Origin: UBA2336 sp031395485
GTDB lineage: Bacteria > Bacteroidota > Bacteroidia > Cytophagales > Cyclobacteriaceae
Length of the DNA stretch: 64,000 bases
Assembly (NCBI GenBank): GCA_031395485.1
Contig: JANNUS010000004.1
Coordinates: forward strand, 62,001 to 126,000
Direction of reading: 5' to 3'
A program made the position numbers and the translations under genes. Shown piece after piece: positions 38,150 through 46,440 of this stretch; within the stretch, counting starts at the first letter, position 1, and the number at the start of each line of letters is the position of its first letter. The notes below the pieces were generated by a model that searched no databases, had not been told where the DNA came from, and was given only the letters and a program-made list of their open reading frames with translations.

Positions 38150-39181
38150 ATGAAGTGGTTTTTTGTATTTCTGCTGGTAGTCACCACCCGTTTAATATCG
38201 GCACAACCCGCTGTTGATTCCCTTCGAGCATTTTATATTCAGGAGTATCCGCATGATTTTTTTATTTGGCCTGTTTTAAAGTATCGGTCTCTTTCTTTCG
38301 AGGCTCGCGACAGGAGCGATGACAATAAAAAAATTTCATTCAAGCCTAATAACACTTCCTCCTTTGGGATAGGGTTTTACCTTTTTGAAGTTGGATTTGA
38401 AATTGCGTTTGCCGTACCGTTGGGTGAGCAACAAAAGCGAATTTATGGAGAATCGGATGCACGAGACCTACAAATAAATGTTCTTACAAAATCGTGGGGT
38501 ATTGATGTGTATAACCAAAAGTATGCTGGTTTTTATAAGGATGATGCGCGTGTAAAAATTCCGAAGAACACTCCTTACCCGAAGCGTCCTGATATTTCCA
38601 CTCGCAATTTTGGCGTTTCAGGGTTCTATGTATTGAAGCATCGGGAATTTTCGTTACGATCTTCTTACAACTATGCCGAGCGTCAATTGAAACGAAGGGG
38701 ATCATTTATTTTGTACGGTACTATAAATTCTTTCAAGGCAAGTGCTGACTCTGCGATGATTTCACCAACCAGTCGAAAAGGTTTTGGAGAAGGTGCCGAT
38801 TTTGAAGATTTGCAGTACACAACATTAAGTATTGCCCCGGGGTATTCTTACAATTTTATTCTAAAGAAATTTTTTGTTAACGGAACACTCACGGTTGGTC
38901 CGGCACATCAGTGGGTACAATATCAGGAGGAAGTAGGAACCAGGCACTATGATGTTAGCTTTAATGCAACCTACTCGCTTCGGCTGGCGATAGGGTATAA
39001 TAGCGATCGTGTGTTTGGCGGAGTTGGGTTGGTGCTGCAGGCGCGTGCGGTGGAATTTGAAGATATTCATTTTGAAAACTCAAGTAATACACTGAAAATA
39101 TTAGTCGGATACAGATTTAAAGAAAGAGGCGTGCTACAGAAACGTGTTTGGGATTTTATTCCGTTTTTAAAGGGCTCTTAA
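38150..39181 (+). CDS. DUF4421 family outer-membrane protein
   Basis: 343 residues with a signal peptide (1-18, ending ISAQ) and a series of amphipathic beta strands to the C-terminus, beginning with the DUF4421-like region FKPNNTSSFGIGFYLFEVGFEIAF (split here by its GIG turn). Probably an outer-membrane barrel restricted to Bacteroidota. No function is known. It follows the terminator at 38099-38125 and converges with the sixA-like gene. Confidence 0.75.
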   Translation: MKWFFVFLLVVTTRLISAQPAVDSLRAFYIQEYPHDFFIWPVLKYRSLSFEARDRSDDNKKISFKPNNTSSFGIGFYLFEVGFEIAFAVPLGEQQKRIYGESDARDLQINVLTKSWGIDVYNQKYAGFYKDDARVKIPKNTPYPKRPDISTRNFGVSGFYVLKHREFSLRSSYNYAERQLKRRGSFILYGTINSFKASADSAMISPTSRKGFGEGADFEDLQYTTLSIAPGYSYNFILKKFFVNGTLTVGPAHQWVQYQEEVGTRHYDVSFNATYSLRLAIGYNSDRVFGGVGLVLQARAVEFEDIHFENSSNTLKILVGYRFKERGVLQKRVWDFIPFLKGS

Positions 39182-39268
39182 TACAGCCTCGTTGTTTTCG
39201 AGGAATGACGAAGCAAACACTCTGGCACAAGTGGACGCTTGCGCTATGGAGTCCATATAGATTGTAAT
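39182..39268. repeat. Decayed REP-like element between convergent genes
   Basis: Contains CCTCG/CGAGG arms (39187-39191, 39199-39203), AGGAATGACGAAGC, and GGCACAAGTGGACGCTTGCGC, which can fold with one mismatch. I recognise both phrases as resembling short intergenic repeats of Bacteroidota. It may also stop transcription from both sides. Confidence 0.45.
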
Positions 39269-39769
39269 TTAACTGTCAGTCTTTTTCTTCGGGTAGTCGA
39301 AAAAAGCAACTTCCCCTTTTCCCCAATCAGTATCCTCCCACGAATTAACGTTGAGCGTGCAAGCTACAATCCCACAGGTAGGTATGTTATCGATGTTGGT
39401 ATTGGTCAATCTATTCACAAAATCTGTAAGTCCGGGGTTGTGCCCGAATATTAAAACGGTATCGTGCTTAGCGTTGATGGTTTTAACAACTCGTAAAATA
39501 CTTTCGTCTTCAGCATGGTAAAGGTCACGGTATGTTTTTATTTTTTCTTTTGCGTAGTTAAGAATTGCTCCTATTTTCTCACTCGTATCCAACGCTCGTT
39601 TTGCAGTACTGGAAATAAGCAGGTCGGGAACAACCCGCCTTTCTTTCAACCGTTTTCCCATATAGGGGGCATCGTGATTACCTCGCTCATTTAGTGGCCG
39701 ATTAATATCTGCCACCGAAATATCGTCCCAACTAGATTTGGCATGCCTGATAACGTATATCGTTTTCAT
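39269..39769 (-). CDS. SixA-type histidine phosphatase
   Basis: 166 residues from the ATG at 39769, chosen because the family motif YVIRHAKSSWDD then starts at residue 5; an upstream start at 39838 would add an unlikely hydrophobic extension overlapping the divergent gene. The RHA catalytic His is residue 9 and the second His is in FGHNPGL. Phosphoglycerate-mutase-like superfamily; E. coli SixA acts on phosphohistidine proteins. The exact substrate here is unknown. Confidence 0.88.
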   Translation of the reverse strand: MKTIYVIRHAKSSWDDISVADINRPLNERGNHDAPYMGKRLKERRVVPDLLISSTAKRALDTSEKIGAILNYAKEKIKTYRDLYHAEDESILRVVKTINAKHDTVLIFGHNPGLTDFVNRLTNTNIDNIPTCGIVACTLNVNSWEDTDWGKGEVAFFDYPKKKTDS

Positions 39770-39819
39770 CTCTATGAAATTAGTAAATAGAAACTCAATA
39801 AGTATTATCTTGGCGATGA

Positions 39820-40758
39820 ATGGGTAAGAAAAGATCAAAGAAATTTAAAAAGGTAAGGCGAACGATTCGGTATCGTGCTATCTATGCGGCCATTTTTGTT
39901 ATGATCTTTTTTTCTAACCTGATGCCTCGTAAACTATGGCTTAAGCTCTGTGGCGCGTTAGGGTCACTCACCTATTACGTTGCTTCGCATTCTAGTAAAC
40001 TAGCGCTTCGTCACCTTACGCTGGTTTATAAATCTGAGAAGAGCCCCGGGGAGATCAAAAGATTAGCGAAAGATGTTTTTCGAATGTTGGGAATGAATGC
40101 CGGGGATTTAATTCGTGGCTATCGCATTGGGCACTATGAGGATTTTAAAAAGATTCGTGTTGTCAATGGCATCGAACATGTAGAGGCTGCCCATGCGAAG
40201 GGGAAAGGCGTAATGTTTTTAGTATCCCACATGGGTGCTTTCGAGTTTACAGCAACTGAACTTTCATTTCGAGGATATAAGCCGCTCATCATCGGCACAC
40301 CCGTGAAAGATAAAAAGCTCAACGATTTGTTGTGGGCACAGCGAATAAAATTAGGCGCTACTGCGGTAGAGCGTGGCAAGGATACGTTAAAAGTAATTAA
40401 GAATTTAAAGGCAGGCGGTACTATGATCATCCTTATAGATCAGGATACAAAAGTGAAGAGCCGATTTGTTAATTTCTTTGGTATTCCATGTTCAACACCG
40501 GTTGGTGCTGCGGTGATTGCTATGAAAACAGGAGCGGCTGTTATTCCCATGATCATTCATTTGCGTGAAGATCTACTACAGGAGATTAACTGTTATCCTG
40601 AAATCCCAATGACTGTAACAGGAAATGACGAGGAGGATATGATTGCTAATACGCAAAAAATGAGTGATGCCACCGAAGATGAAATTCGAAAGCACCCATC
40701 CCAATGGGTGTGGATGCACGAGCGTTGGAAGACAAAGCCAGGGGAGGAGATTCGCTAG
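39820..40758 (+). CDS. LpxL/HtrB-type lysophospholipid acyltransferase
   Basis: 312 residues, inner-membrane acyltransferase of the lipid A late-acylation family. A basic N-terminus (KKRSKKFKKVRRT) precedes one transmembrane helix (about 20-40). The catalytic HX4E motif is visible as SHMGAFEF, with later conserved LIDQDTK and the C-terminal PSQWVWMHERWKT. It probably adds a secondary acyl chain to lipid A or an ornithine/amino lipid. It is divergent from the sixA-like gene and ends nine bases before a long palindrome. Confidence 0.88.
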   Translation: MGKKRSKKFKKVRRTIRYRAIYAAIFVMIFFSNLMPRKLWLKLCGALGSLTYYVASHSSKLALRHLTLVYKSEKSPGEIKRLAKDVFRMLGMNAGDLIRGYRIGHYEDFKKIRVVNGIEHVEAAHAKGKGVMFLVSHMGAFEFTATELSFRGYKPLIIGTPVKDKKLNDLLWAQRIKLGATAVERGKDTLKVIKNLKAGGTMIILIDQDTKVKSRFVNFFGIPCSTPVGAAVIAMKTGAAVIPMIIHLREDLLQEINCYPEIPMTVTGNDEEDMIANTQKMSDATEDEIRKHPSQWVWMHERWKTKPGEEIR

Positions 40759-40766
40759 CAATAATT

Positions 40767-40793
40767 GTCTGCACTATGATTCATAGTGCAGAC
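40767..40793. terminator. Perfect 13-base-arm palindrome between convergent genes
   Basis: GTCTGCACTATGA (40767-40779), one base, then its exact reverse complement (40781-40793). It fills the gap between the stops of the acyltransferase and ettA genes and could terminate both, although neither side has a strong T run. The CATAGTGCA core recurs upstream of ettA at 42511-42530. Confidence 0.6.
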
Positions 40794-40796
40794 AGC

Positions 40797-42473
40797 TTAC
40801 TTCACTAATTTCTTATATCTAATCCTATGCGGCTGGTCATCACCTAATCGTTTCTTCTTATTCTCCTCGTATTCACTGAAGCTTCCTTCAAACCAAAATA
40901 CTTGAGAGTCGCCCTCGAAAGCAAGAATGTGTGTACAGACTCTGTCTAAAAACCAGCGATCGTGTGAGATAATTACTGCGCAACCTGCAAAATTTTCCAA
41001 GCCTTCTTCCAAGGCGCGCAGTGTATTTATATCAAGGTCATTTGTAGGTTCATCCAATAGTAAAAGATTGCCACCTTGTTTTAAGGCGATAGCAAGATGT
41101 GCGCGGTTTCGCATACCTCCTGAAAGTTCCTTTACTTTCTTTTGCTGATCATTACCACTAAAATTGAACTTGCTTACATAAGCCCGTGAGTTCATTTCCT
41201 TTCCCCCAATAAGAATCAACTCATTTCCGCCTGTAATGGCTTGCCAAACCGAGTCTTCAGGCTTCAAGTCATCGTGTTCTTGATCTACATAAGCGATCTG
41301 TACAGTTTCTCCTACTGAAAATGTTCCCGCATCGGGTTTTTCTTTTCCGGTAATCATTTTAAAAAGCGTTGTTTTACCAGCACCGTTTGGTCCGATAATT
41401 CCAACAATGCCCGCAGGGGGAAGACTGAAATTTAAATTTTCGTATAACAACTTATCGCCATAGCCTTTTGCTACTCCGGTTGCTTCAATTACTTTATTTC
41501 CTAAGCGTGGCCCGGGCGGAATATATAATTCCAGTTTATCTTCTTTCTCGCGTCCTTCTTGGCCTAATAATTTTTCGTAGGCACTCAAGCGCGCTTTTCC
41601 TTTGGCTTGCCTTCCTTTCGGATTCATACGCACCCACTCAAGTTCGCGCACCAAAGCCTTCTGTCGTTTTGATTCTGTTTTTTCTTCCTGGATTAATCGC
41701 TTCTGTTTTTGATCAAGCCATGAAGAATAATTTCCTTTCCAGGGAATACCTTCTCCACGATCCAATTCAAGAATCCAACCTGCTACGTTATCGAGGAAGT
41801 AGCGATCGTGCGTTACTGCAATTACGGTTCCCTTATATTGCTTTAAGTGTTGTTCCAGCCAATCAACCGACTCTGCATCTAAGTGGTTGGTAGGTTCATC
41901 TAGCAGCAGTACATCGGGTTCCTGAAGCAGAAGACGACAAAGTGCCACACGTCTTTTTTCTCCACCCGATAGGTACTCAATTTTTGCATCGGATGGAGGG
42001 CACCGTAATGCATCCATGGCGCGCTCTAATTTATTGTCAAGTTCCCACGCATTTAAGGCGTCCAGCTTCTCTTGTATTTGCCCTTGCTTGGTAATAAGCT
42101 TATCCATGGCATCCGGACTTAATTCAGGGTCAGCAAACTTTTCATTGATGGCTTCAAACTCTTTCAGTAGAGCAACAACATCCGCTACGCCCTCTTCTAC
42201 AATTTCTTTTACTGTTTTTGTTTTATCGAGTTGAGGTTCTTGCTCCAGCAAGCCAACGGTAAAACTAAGATCCGATACAACTTCGCCTTGAAACTCTTTG
42301 TCGATACCTGCGATGATACGCAACAGGGAAGATTTCCCAGATCCATTCAACCCCAGTACGCCAATTTTGGCACCATAGAAGAAAGAGAGATAAATATTTT
42401 TAAGGACTTGCTTGCTTGGCGGGTAAATCTTGTTGACGCCCGTCATCGAGAAAATAATCTTTTCGTCAGCCAT
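40797..42473 (-). CDS. ettA: Energy-dependent translational throttle protein EttA
   Basis: ABC-F ATPase that binds the ribosomal E site and gates translation according to the energy state. 558 residues with two ABC modules: Walker A GLNGSGKSS and GPNGAGKTT, signatures LSGGEKRR and LSGGMRNR, and Walker B followed by DEPTN in both. The length and the arm/linker region between modules fit EttA rather than Uup. It is monocistronic by position, and flanked on both sides by palindromic CATAGTGCA elements. Confidence 0.95.
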   Translation of the reverse strand: MADEKIIFSMTGVNKIYPPSKQVLKNIYLSFFYGAKIGVLGLNGSGKSSLLRIIAGIDKEFQGEVVSDLSFTVGLLEQEPQLDKTKTVKEIVEEGVADVVALLKEFEAINEKFADPELSPDAMDKLITKQGQIQEKLDALNAWELDNKLERAMDALRCPPSDAKIEYLSGGEKRRVALCRLLLQEPDVLLLDEPTNHLDAESVDWLEQHLKQYKGTVIAVTHDRYFLDNVAGWILELDRGEGIPWKGNYSSWLDQKQKRLIQEEKTESKRQKALVRELEWVRMNPKGRQAKGKARLSAYEKLLGQEGREKEDKLELYIPPGPRLGNKVIEATGVAKGYGDKLLYENLNFSLPPAGIVGIIGPNGAGKTTLFKMITGKEKPDAGTFSVGETVQIAYVDQEHDDLKPEDSVWQAITGGNELILIGGKEMNSRAYVSKFNFSGNDQQKKVKELSGGMRNRAHLAIALKQGGNLLLLDEPTNDLDINTLRALEEGLENFAGCAVIISHDRWFLDRVCTHILAFEGDSQVFWFEGSFSEYEENKKKRLGDDQPHRIRYKKLVK

Positions 42474-42510
42474 ATTTTTTGTTCAAATGAGCCGCAAATA
42501 TGGGTTTTTT

Positions 42511-42600
42511 AGTCCATAGTGCATAGTCTGCTAAAAGAAGGCTTCAGGTTACTTTTTTTCTTTTTTGACTATGGACGGCCAGCTATTGACTATGGGCTAA
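42511..42600. repeat. Inverted ACTATG-phrase element upstream of ettA
   Basis: AGTCCATAGTGCATAGTC near 42511-42530 is mirrored by GACTATGGAC and a further GACTATGGG about 42567-42597. The arms are imperfectly inverted around a T-rich middle. It lies between the divergent ettA and DUF2795 genes and includes the -33 region of the latter. Confidence 0.5.
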
Positions 42601-42615
42601 TTAATTCTATTTTTG
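42586..42615 (+). promoter_or_regulatory. Consensus promoter of DUF2795 gene
   Basis: TTG at 42586-42588, 19 bases, then a perfect TAnnTTTG (TATTTTTG) at 42608-42615. It is 26 bases before the start codon at 42642, the best promoter match in the window. Confidence 0.7.
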
Positions 42616-42641
42616 CGGGAAATTTATCAAGAGTAACGCTT

Positions 42642-42863
42642 ATGTATTGGACACTCGAACTTGCCTCATATTTGGAAGACGCCCCTTGGCCGGCCACTAA
42701 AGATGAACTTATTGATTACTCAATCCGATCTGGCGCACCGTTGGAAGTTGTGGAGAATCTTCAGGAATTGGAGGACGATGGTCAGCCGTATGAGAGTATT
42801 GAAGAGATTTGGCCTGATTACCCTACCAAGGAAGATTTCTTCTTCAACGAAGACGAGTATTAG
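42642..42863 (+). CDS. DUF2795 family small protein
   Basis: 73 residues, acidic, beginning MYWTLELASYLEDAPWPATKDELIDYSIRSG-like text typical of DUF2795 proteins of Bacteroidota, with a conserved IEEIWPDYPTKEDFFFNEDEY tail (acidic, aromatic). The start at 42642 was chosen because a consensus promoter lies just upstream; longer in-frame starts would fall inside the promoter and repeat. Cytoplasmic by lack of signal or membrane segment. Function is unknown. Confidence 0.85.
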   Translation: MYWTLELASYLEDAPWPATKDELIDYSIRSGAPLEVVENLQELEDDGQPYESIEEIWPDYPTKEDFFFNEDEY

Positions 42864-42950
42864 ACATTAGATTTAAGACTTAGGATGAAAGCCGGTTTAG
42901 ATCGGCTTTTTTTATTTCCGAGAATCTAAAATCTTATGTCTTACGTCTCG
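42864..42950. repeat. Inverted phrase element with terminator, overlapping ispD end
   Basis: A central terminator stem AAAGCCG (42888-42894) / CGGCTTT (42903-42909) with a T run is flanked by imperfect inverted arms: TTAGATTTAAGACTTAGG on the left and the mirror GAATCTAAAATCTTATGTC on the right, which reaches into the last codons of ispD (stop at 42934). Confidence 0.6.
42888..42909 (+). terminator. Terminator of DUF2795 gene
   Basis: Seven-base perfect stem with an eight-base loop followed by a run of T on the plus strand, 25 bases after the stop. It may also work for the convergent ispD transcript. Confidence 0.75.
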
Positions 42951-43617
42951 AATTAAGGAGAGCTTCGGCTATAATCAAGTCTTCGGGTGTGGTAATTTTT
43001 ATATTCTCGTAGCTTCCCTCAAATAATGAAATTGTTTGGCCTGCGCGTTCGGCAACGCTCGCATCATCCGTTAAACTTGGGTCTTCCTTTATCTGGTATG
43101 CTTTTTTTATCAGGCTAACCTGAAAGGTTTGTGGCGTTTGAATCAGCCTGAAGCGCGAGCGATCCATTGCCTTTGTGTTGTCCTGATCCGTCATGCGAAT
43201 GGATTCTTTTAACCGCACAGCAGCAACGGCTGATTGGTGCACGGCCGCTAATCGATAAGATGCCCCAATAATATCCTCACTAACTAGTGGACGAACTCCG
43301 TCATGGATTGCCACTAGACCATCGCCTTCAATTTTTTCAAGGCCATTTTTTACAGATTGGAAGCGTGTATCGCCACCCTTTTGAAGGATTAATTTTTTTG
43401 TGAAACTATGCTTTTTACAAAGTGAATCCCACGTTTCAAAGTCATCTTCGGGAAGTACCAGTATAACAATTATATTCTCTGAATAGCGAAAGAAAGCATT
43501 AATGGTATGCATTATAATTGGCAGATCATTCAATTCCAGGAATTGCTTTGCAAGTTTGCTTTTGATCCGGGTGCCTTTGCCACCGGCTACAATCAACGCA
43601 TATTCTATAGAATGCAT
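42934..43617 (-). CDS. ispD: 2-C-methyl-D-erythritol 4-phosphate cytidylyltransferase
   Basis: Third step of the MEP pathway: joins MEP to CTP to give CDP-ME. 227 residues with the nucleotide-binding motif LIVAGGKGTRIKSKLAKQF at residues 8-26, HDGVRPLV near 105 and VSLIKKAYQ/DDASVAE later. The last few residues (NSRRKT) are encoded inside a repeat element, so the C-terminus may have been altered by it. dxr of the same pathway lies at 27076, not adjacent. Confidence 0.95.
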   Translation of the reverse strand: MHSIEYALIVAGGKGTRIKSKLAKQFLELNDLPIIMHTINAFFRYSENIIVILVLPEDDFETWDSLCKKHSFTKKLILQKGGDTRFQSVKNGLEKIEGDGLVAIHDGVRPLVSEDIIGASYRLAAVHQSAVAAVRLKESIRMTDQDNTKAMDRSRFRLIQTPQTFQVSLIKKAYQIKEDPSLTDDASVAERAGQTISLFEGSYENIKITTPEDLIIAEALLNSRRKT

Positions 43618-43640
43618 ACTTTTACGAAAATACTATTTCT

Positions 43641-43889
43641 ATGGTCATTCTTCGTTTTTTGGTATTATTCTTCAATGTGGCGATTGTTACATTTTTGATT
43701 TACAGAATGTTTGGCGTTGCAAAGCAGTCCATCCCTAAAACAAAAAAAACCGTGATTCTCGCAGCGGGTATTTTTTTGCTGATAGTTCCTTTCGCTTTTT
43801 TCTTTCGGATAATGACCCCGTCTCCGCTATATTTTATGATTTACCCTGTAGCGGTTTCGCTTTTTATTTACCTGATACGCGAAGAGTAG
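43641..43889 (+). CDS. Small membrane protein of unknown function
   Basis: 82 residues with three hydrophobic segments (about 2-21, 37-56, 62-78) separated by a basic loop (AKQSIPKTKKT). It is divergent from ispD with 23 bases between starts and convergent with queA. I recognise no family. The clean three-helix pattern and lack of another gene here support it as real. Confidence 0.6.
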   Translation: MVILRFLVLFFNVAIVTFLIYRMFGVAKQSIPKTKKTVILAAGIFLLIVPFAFFFRIMTPSPLYFMIYPVAVSLFIYLIREE

Positions 43890-43934
43890 TTAACGGCTAG
43901 CGTATCAAGCAAAATCATTAACGGTTAACGGTAA
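43890..43934. repeat. Short TTAACGG-repeat spacer
   Basis: GTTAACGG, ATTAACGG and GTTAACGGTAAC occur in 45 bases between convergent stops, another phrase-like spacer. No clear hairpin terminator. Confidence 0.35.
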
Positions 43935-44981
43935 CTAGATAATTAACATAGCGTCACCGTATGTAAGGAACTTATACTTTTCCTTCTTGGCAACCTTGTA
44001 TGCTTCCATCGTTAAATCAAATCCTCCAAAAGCTGCCGCCATCATCATTAATGTTGATTCAGGCATGTGGAAGTTGGTAATCATGGCATTACAGATTTTG
44101 AATTCGTATGGCGGAAAAATGAACTTGTCTGTCCAGCCGTCTTTTACTTTCAAACGATTCCCTGCCGAAACTGCCGATTCAAGCGAGCGCATGGAAGTAG
44201 TACCAATGGCACACACCCTGTTTTTATTATCGAGTGCTGTATTCACTTTTTCTACAACCTCAGCACCTACAATAAAATTTTCAGAATCCATTTTATGCTT
44301 GGTCAGATCCTCGACATCTACCTGGCGGAATGTTCCCAACCCTATGTGAAGAGTAATAAAACCCATATCAACACCTTTAATCTGCAGGCGTTTCAAGAGT
44401 TGTTTTGTAAAGTGTAGCCCAGCTGTTGGAGCAGAAACTGCTCCTTTATTTTTTGCGTAGATAGTTTGAAACCTTTCCTTGTCTTCGGGTTCAATTTTTC
44501 TTTTGATATATTTAGGAAGGGGCGTTTCGCCCAAAGTTTCAATTACCTTATCAAAAGCATCGGCATCGCCATCAAAAAGAAAGCGAATGGTTCTTCCACG
44601 AGACGTGGTATTGTCAATCACTTCGGCTACCAGGTCGCCATTACCAAAATACAGTTTATTGCCAACACGGATTTTACGGGCAGGGTCTACCAATACATCC
44701 CACAGATGCATTTCAGCATTTAATTCACGAAGAAGAAATACCTCAATTTTGGCTCCTGTCTTCTCTTTTCTACCATATAATCTTGCCGGAAAAACCATGG
44801 TATCATTTCCTACCAGTACATCGCCTTCACCAAAGTAATTGACAATGTCCTTGAAAACTTTATGTTCAATTTTACCGGAATCTTTATGAATCACCATTAA
44901 ACGCGATTCATCACGATTTTCAGCTGGCCGTAAGGCAATAAGGTTGTTAGGGAGTTCGAACTTAAATTCTGATAGCTTCAT
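43935..44981 (-). CDS. queA: S-adenosylmethionine:tRNA ribosyltransferase-isomerase
   Basis: Adds the ribosyl part of SAM to 7-aminomethyl-7-deazaguanine in tRNA to give epoxyqueuosine. 348 residues starting MKLSEFKFELPNNLIALRPAENRDESRLMV-type text, with the conserved VSAPTAGLHFT near 190 and the C-terminal FHMPESTLMMMAAAFGG. A -7 promoter element TACTTTTG lies 45 bases upstream on the minus strand. Other queuosine genes are not in the window. Confidence 0.95.
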   Translation of the reverse strand: MKLSEFKFELPNNLIALRPAENRDESRLMVIHKDSGKIEHKVFKDIVNYFGEGDVLVGNDTMVFPARLYGRKEKTGAKIEVFLLRELNAEMHLWDVLVDPARKIRVGNKLYFGNGDLVAEVIDNTTSRGRTIRFLFDGDADAFDKVIETLGETPLPKYIKRKIEPEDKERFQTIYAKNKGAVSAPTAGLHFTKQLLKRLQIKGVDMGFITLHIGLGTFRQVDVEDLTKHKMDSENFIVGAEVVEKVNTALDNKNRVCAIGTTSMRSLESAVSAGNRLKVKDGWTDKFIFPPYEFKICNAMITNFHMPESTLMMMAAAFGGFDLTMEAYKVAKKEKYKFLTYGDAMLII

Positions 44982-45026
44982 ATTTTATACGCAGAGTATG
45001 CCCAATGAACGAAATTTTTAAGGTTG

Positions 45027-45034
45027 CAAAAGTA
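45027..45034 (-). promoter_or_regulatory. -7 element for queA
   Basis: Perfect TAnnTTTG (TACTTTTG on the minus strand) 46 bases before the queA start. No TTG at the usual -33 distance. Confidence 0.45.
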
Positions 45035-45079
45035 ATCCAATAGTTGGTATTTAGGAAGTTACCTCACCGATTTTAGTAT

Positions 45080-45095
45080 GTGTAACAAATTACAC
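45080..45095. promoter_or_regulatory. GTGTAA-N4-TTACAC palindrome
   Basis: Perfect six-base arms with a four-base spacer in the 194-base gap between divergent queA and the tandem permeases. The form resembles Crp/Fnr-family operator sites (short arms, N4). It could regulate either side; no regulator gene is adjacent. Confidence 0.4.
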
Positions 45096-45175
45096 TTGTT
45101 TTAAGTCTAAATTCAGTAATTAAAGCCTAAACAGGTCGACTAACAAAATAATATTAACTCCGTATAACCCTGGTA

Positions 45176-46438
45176 ATGCATACGCTACGACAAGTTTTTG
45201 AAAGTTTTAGGTTTGCCGGAAGGGCACTAAAATCGAATTTATTAAGAACCATCCTTTCCCTTTTGGGTGTTACCATTGGCATTTTTGCCATCATTTCTGT
45301 ACTCACTATTGTTGATTCCCTCGAGAAGAATATCAAGGACAGTCTTAACTTTTTGGGTAGTAGTGTAATTTATGTTGAGAAATGGCCCTTTAATACCGAT
45401 CCTGATTTTGCCTGGTGGGAATATTTAAAAAGACCGCATGCGTCCTATAATGAATACAAATTTTTACAAGCCAATCTTAAGAATGTAAGCGGCATCGCCA
45501 TTTTTGCAGGTAGAGGAAACCAGCTTATTAAGCGTAATAGTAATAGTGTTGGGCAGGTACGATTAGTGGGTGGAAGCGATGGCTACAATGTAATTTTTGA
45601 AATTAATGTTGAGAAAGGCCGCTATTTTATTCCGGAAGAAATTGAAGGAGGCCGAAGTGTAGCCATTATTGGATTTGAGGTGGCCAATGCGTTGTTCCCC
45701 AATGATGAAGATCCTATTGGAAAGTCTGTAAAAATAAAGAATCTGAAGTATACAGTGATTGGCGTCACCAAAAAAGAAGGTCAGAGTTTCATGGGCTTCA
45801 CCAGCAACGACTATGTAACGATTATTCCATACAACAACTTCCGAAGATTGTATCAAACGGGTACAGGGGTTTACTATGAATCTCCCCCTTCACGCATTGG
45901 ATTAAAGGGTTTTGACTATGATGTTGGATTGGTGGAGCTGGAAAATGAAGCCCGTGGAATGTTACGTACCCGCAGGGGGTTACGGCCCACGGATAAGGAC
46001 ACCTTTGTAATGAACCGCCCCGAGGCGCTTGCCAATGCAATCAGTGGCGTGTTTGATATTGTGGGAATGGCCGGCTGGGTAATTGGTGGTTTTTCGATTT
46101 TAGTGGGTGGCTTCGGAATTGCAAATATTATGTTTGTTTCTGTGAAAGAACGTACCGGCATTATTGGTTTACAAAAGTCGCTTGGAGCAAAAAACTATTT
46201 CATCCTTTTTCAGTTTCTGTTTGAAGCGATTTTTCTCAGTTTAATTGGAGGGTTAGGGGGCTTATTTTTTGTTTACCTCATCACCTTTATACCCATGGGA
46301 GATTTAGTGGTTGTACTATCCGTTAAAAATATTGTGCTCGGGTTAACAGTGTCCAGTATTATTGGGTTGGTATCGGGGATTATCCCTGCAGCCATGGCGG
46401 CACGACTTGACCCTGTTGCGGCTATCCGGGCAAATTAA
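45176..46438 (+). CDS. MacB/FtsX-type ABC transporter permease, copy 1
   Basis: 420-residue permease of the MacB type: transmembrane helix at about 20-45 (LRTILSLLGVTIGIFAIISV), a large periplasmic domain (about 60-275) and three C-terminal helices (FtsX domain, about 285-415). These proteins act in mechanotransmission, moving substrates from the periplasm or acting on the cell wall, and need an ATPase such as MacB/LolD. None is adjacent here. The next gene is a close paralogue starting two bases later, so the pair probably forms a heterodimer. Confidence 0.9.
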   Translation: MHTLRQVFESFRFAGRALKSNLLRTILSLLGVTIGIFAIISVLTIVDSLEKNIKDSLNFLGSSVIYVEKWPFNTDPDFAWWEYLKRPHASYNEYKFLQANLKNVSGIAIFAGRGNQLIKRNSNSVGQVRLVGGSDGYNVIFEINVEKGRYFIPEEIEGGRSVAIIGFEVANALFPNDEDPIGKSVKIKNLKYTVIGVTKKEGQSFMGFTSNDYVTIIPYNNFRRLYQTGTGVYYESPPSRIGLKGFDYDVGLVELENEARGMLRTRRGLRPTDKDTFVMNRPEALANAISGVFDIVGMAGWVIGGFSILVGGFGIANIMFVSVKERTGIIGLQKSLGAKNYFILFQFLFEAIFLSLIGGLGGLFFVYLITFIPMGDLVVVLSVKNIVLGLTVSSIIGLVSGIIPAAMAARLDPVAAIRAN

Positions 46439-46440
46439 CT

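Noticed and set aside
40134..42512. Antisense frames opposite the acyltransferase and ettA
   Set aside because: Shadows of strongly recognised genes; biased composition follows the sense codons.
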